This document shows, piece after piece, positions 58,554 to 62,430 of a stretch of DNA of 62,430 bases (position 1 is the stretch's first letter; every line of letters begins with the position of its first letter). The stretch spans positions 6,004 to 68,433 of the forward strand of contig MNCI01003588.1 in the NCBI GenBank assembly GCA_015680685.1, in the 5' to 3' direction. The notes below the pieces were generated by a model. That model was not told where the DNA came from and ran no database searches. It saw nothing but the letters and a program-made list of their open reading frames with translations. Made by a program: the position numbers and the translations under genes. The DNA is from Gnetum montanum. Its lineage: Eukaryota > Streptophyta > Gnetopsida > Gnetales > Gnetaceae.

Positions 58554-58940
58554 CTTGGTAACCCAATGATGGTTACATGAGCTTAAGATGTGTATAGAAA
58601 GCCAGGAATAGCTACTCATCACCATAGGATAGAGTAGATTTGCATTTTTGTTATCGCTTAAACCTAGACCTTATTCTCATTTTTGGTATGTTTGCACTTA
58701 GGAGTAACATGAGGAAACAACATCAAGATATTATATGCCTCACTTAGAGCTAAACCATACATTTGCACTTCACTAACTTGAAGTAGGAAGACAATGATCA
58801 CAAATCAATTATCAATTTCTAGCATACTCACATTGTCCATCCACGAATTATGAATTGGTTGCATGTGTGCACTCATGACTTGTATGGTGGAGTGTTGGGA
58901 TACCCTATTGCTCATCACTAACCTTATTGAAACAAAATGG
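58554..58940 (+). repeat. LTR-c, right part
   Basis: Continues LTR-c after element 2, starting with the second copy of CTTGG. It matches the second half of LTR-a and LTR-b (TAACCCAATGATGG, the AACAACATCAAGATATTATATGCCTCA stretch in diverged form). The end is placed near CCTTATTG by comparison. Confidence 0.68.
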
Positions 58941-58959
58941 TATTGACTACTAAGAACTC

Positions 58960-61900
58960 ATCCATAAGATTTGACATGGTATTATAGTTGATTGTCAGTT
59001 TGATCCTAGTTTTTCAACTTTCATATATGGTCTTGGGATTAACATCAATAGAGTTGTATTGCCTTTTGTCTATACTTTTACTAATATCCAAATGGTTTTT
59101 GATGAGAAAATGTTTTTTTAGCTATTAGTGATATAGATTATGAGATAAATGCTAAGCTTGAGAAAATAGGGATGGGAATCTTTTTCCATATATCTCAATG
59201 TTAGTATTATCATGGAATGTTTAATGCCTTTTTAATAGGTCATGAACAAAGATTATAAAGAAGTATCTTTAAAATTGACATTTATCTCTAAATTTTCTTT
59301 TCATTTAAGAGATTAGGATCTCAATATATAATATTAGTTTTATTAGTAAACATATTTTTAGAAACCTACATTATTTTTTCTATTAATCATGAAGTTAGTA
59401 AATGATGTTTTGTTACTTTAGTGAACAAAAATTAGACTGGATATGTTTTGGATTTTGGCTTTCACAACCTTGGTAGAGTTATTTGGATTACTTATTGAAG
59501 TGAAAAAGGAGACTTCAAATTTTGTAATATTTATACTTACAATAAATAAGAAAATCAATAAAAAATTAGGCAATATCTTCTATCTTTTCCTAAACTTGCT
59601 TAGATTATTGGAGGTGATTTCAACATGATTGAAAATTATTTAGAGAAACTTGGAGATCTTTCTTTCAATATGTCTTCTCAAGAAAATCAAGATTGGTGAA
59701 GTTTTCAAGAAAAATATTTTATTTTTGATATTAGATATTTATTTTCAATTCATTCAAATGAAAAGAATTATACTTGATGTAATTTTTTAGTAAGAAAATG
59801 ATAGAATTTATTATGATATGGATAGATCTTACATCTCTAATATTTCTTTTTGGAAGTTTATTGGAAAAGTAGAAATGCATATAAATGCTACTCTTTTAGA
59901 CAATTTTCCTACTAATATTTTTCTCTTTGTAATTGATTCCTTCTCCTTTTGAAAGTAAGAGCTTTTTTGTATGAATGCTAATATGTTCACATATCACAAA
60001 AGAAAAAATATTTTAAGGTCTCTCTAGAAGGTAGAAAAAAGCTTATTAGTAATCTTGGTTAGATTAATTGGTAGTAACAAACTACTTATAGAGTTGAAAA
60101 CTATGCAAATGATTTAGAAAGAAGTAAAAGTGTAAAATTGAAAAAGAACTTGTAGAATCTATTAAGCAAATAGAAAATATTTTAGATCAGAATCCTTTTG
60201 CTTTTGAAACTCAAAGTCTTGACTAAAGCTCATTATGCTAAACAATGTTGGGATACCTTTAAAGCTAAAAGTGCTCTTACTAAAGGTTGCATGTGCTTGT
60301 TGAAAATTGAGATGAAACATGCATGGAAATTTTTAAATTTATTAAAAAGAAATGGTTAAGTACTTAAATTAGAATTTCTATATAGAAATGATTTTGTCAT
60401 TATAGATCTTAAGAAAATTAACAAATTTTTATCAAAATCATTTTTCTTCTATGATTTTTTTAATGCTTTAGTAATGACTTCTTTGAGGCCATGTATACAT
60501 ATATTTCTCATATTATAACATAAGTGCATCAAAGTATTCTTAAAGTAGAAATTATAGTTGAAAAAATCATAGTAGCAACTTTTAGTTTAGTAGATAGTAA
60601 AACAATAGGATTTGATGGCTCTATAGTTGAATTTTTTAAGTATTGGGACATTGTTGTAGATTATCTCTTTTATGTTTTCAAGCAAGTTATCAAAAAATTT
60701 TCTCTTGGTAAAGATATAAGTAAATATGAGATTCATCTTCTTCCTAATGATGGAAATCTTTAACATATGAGTAATTGGAGGTCTATTAGTCCTCTTAATC
60801 ATACTTATAAAATTTTGACTAAATGCATGACTCATCAGATTTAGAATATTATAGATAATATCATTACAATTGAGTAGATAAATTTTGTTAAAGGTATACA
60901 TATCTTAAATAATGTAATTGTAACATAGGAGGAAATATAGTGGGCTTCTTATGCTAATTAAGGCATTGTTTTTATTAAGTTAGATTATGTTAAAGCCTAT
61001 GTTATAATTTACTTGGATTTTGTTATTGCATGTCTTTGTAAATTGAGTTTCAATAATTACCTTATTCATTGTATTTGTACATTACTTACTAATGCTAATG
61101 CTCAAGTTTCTACAAATTTTGAATTGAGTTCCTCCTTTCCTCATCAATGGTCAATTTATGAATGTTGTCCTCTAGATCCCTATATTTTCATTATTGTATT
61201 ATATTTTTTTAAAATAGCCTACAAGATGACCTTTAAAAAAATATCAATAATGGAACTTTAATTGATGATCAAGGTACACAACTACTTAACATGCACTTTA
61301 CAAATGATTTTTTTATGATCAACAATGTTGTCCAACATATCATTATTTTGTTAGCTAGAGTACAAGAATATTGCATGTTATTCAACTCTTGTAATAATTG
61401 GAAAAAATATACTATATATTGTAATAGTAATTTTGATGAGTGGGTTACTCATAAGCATTAGAAATTCTTGAAAAAAGATTCAGTCTTCAAAATTTTAGGA
61501 ATATCTTTTCATTTTAAGCCTAATTTAAATATTTTGTGGAATTATGAGGTTGATAAAATTGAAAAGAAGATTGATAAATAAAAATTGAAAAAGCTCACAT
61601 TTTTTGGCAAAGTTTCAGTTGTTAAGTAAATCTTTCAATCTACTCATATTTACTACTTTAGTTGTTTGACTCCTATAAAAGCTTTTTATGAAAAAATTGA
61701 TCAAATTATTGGTAATTTTTTATGATTTGTTAAGAAAAATAGTAATGCCTTCTCAAAAATTCCTTTGGATATTTGCAATAATAGTAAGAGAGATGGAGAA
61801 CTTGGCCTCATTAACTATTGTAAATAAGATGTTTTTCTCTTAGAAAAATGGATTGTAAAATACATTAATGGAAACGATATTTAGATGTTCCTTCTTAAAA

Positions 61901-62250
61901 ATAACTTATGTAAGAAAAACCAAAAAATGAAAATAATTTGTCTTTTAATAACTTTCTTTATTATTTACTTTTTCTTTGGCCATTTCTATTCTTGGTCCTT
62001 TAGTGCCTAAACAAATTTTAAAGGAATTGTGCATGCTTAGTAAGTATTGAAACTACAATCATATTATAGGTTTAGAATATTTGTTTAAGAAAATTTGTCC
62101 ATGATGGCTTCCTTTGAATGAAAGAGCTTGGGCTACTCATTAATCTATATTCTGCATAACTTGGAAAAAATTAGGAACTACTATAGTTTTCTATTTACAT
62201 ATTTATGATAAAAGGATTATATGGAAGAAGACTTGTAGCATTTATGGTTT
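58960..62250 (+). pseudogene. LINE retrotransposon, decayed endonuclease and reverse transcriptase
   Basis: Endonuclease part has GGDFNMIEN (59610-59636) followed by a typical spacing to a W and a terminal TW-like segment. RT part has LPNDGNL, then NWRSISPLNHTYKILTKCM, VKGIHILNN and FIKLDYVKAY (about 60969-61000), with a later CCPLDPYIFII where plant LINEs usually have GCPLAP. The FADD catalytic motif reads FTND (about 61295). C-terminal sequence with GELGLINYC and LEKW follows. Many stops and AT-rich drift; no poly(A) tail was identified, and the 5' end appears truncated. Confidence 0.8.
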
Positions 62251-62256
62251 GAATAG

Positions 62257-62430
62257 TGATGAGTGGCGAGGTACCCCTACACTCAACCATACGAATACGA
62301 GTGTGCACGCGCGATCCGGTCGAACTCCGCAGACTAAATGCCTTAACACCACAAGAAACACTTGGGGTTAATCGTTCGTTGTCTTCCCAGGCTTGCTTGT
62401 AAGTGTCACGGTGTATGGTTAAGCAAGTCT
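62257..62430. repeat. Start of a second copy of the third LTR family
   Basis: TGATGAGTGGCGAGGTACC and following bases match 32210-32389 and run off the window end. It could be a solo LTR or an element continuing outside. Confidence 0.7.

Noticed and set aside
59443-59628. Separate small gene upstream of the LINE RT
   Set aside because: Its end leads directly into the GGDFNMIEN segment of the LINE endonuclease, so it is part of the same decayed ORF.
1-62430. Host protein-coding, tRNA or rRNA genes
   Set aside because: No cloverleaf, rRNA-like or host-protein domain was recognised by eye; every supported domain belongs to a retrotransposon.

Overview
The window looks like intergenic DNA from a large-genome land plant, possibly a gymnosperm (inference). 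It is made almost entirely of nested, decayed retrotransposons. I found no intact host gene, no rRNA or tRNA gene and no CRISPR array. Evidence for a plant genome: Ty3/gypsy polyproteins of the Tat type with two RNase H domains, multi-kilobase LTRs with plant TATA boxes, short plant-like GT-AG introns, and insertions inside older insertions.

Layout. 1-2990: flank holding a long inverted repeat (252-1516 against 1566-2892); the second arm is bounded exactly by single Ns. 2991-58940: an old composite gypsy element with three related LTRs, LTR-a (2991-3892), LTR-b (37125-37975) and LTR-c (40886-41424 plus 58554-58940). A gag-pol and an extra ORF lie between LTR-a and LTR-b; a second copy of the extra ORF alone lies between LTR-b and LTR-c. 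Two very large Tat-type elements are inserted into it. Element 1 (3898-23527, plus strand) sits at the end of LTR-a. Element 2 (41425-58553, minus strand) sits inside LTR-c with a perfect 5-bp target duplication, CTTGG. A probable solo LTR of another family lies at 32210-33880, and a second copy of that family begins at 62257. A decayed LINE fills about 58960-62250.

The notable system is shared by elements 1 and 2. Each is split into modules: gag-protease on the sense strand, a multi-exon gene on the OPPOSITE strand, then RT-RNaseH-aRNaseH-integrase on the sense strand. The antisense gene has its own TATA box and leader. Five of its exons can be matched between the two copies, with short GT-AG introns at the same places; one exon is 1047 bp in both. 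All three module boundaries, in both elements, carry arrays of oriented hairpins: a 4-5 bp stem and a loop of usually 6 nt, followed in sense direction by TTAAACTA. Stem sequence changes from unit to unit while pairing is kept (GGCC/GGCC, GGTC/GACC, CATC/GATG, TAGTC/GACTA, CATT/AATG, CGTC/GACG, TGTC/GACA), which looks like covariation. A second layer of CG-bearing palindromic repeats lies upstream of the TATA box in the LTRs and also fills the sense leader and the antisense-gene leader.

All coding regions carry stops and frameshifts, so this locus is a fossil. The shared architecture in two diverged copies argues that it was functional in their ancestors. Coordinates were read by eye from the sequence; no alignment or database search was run.
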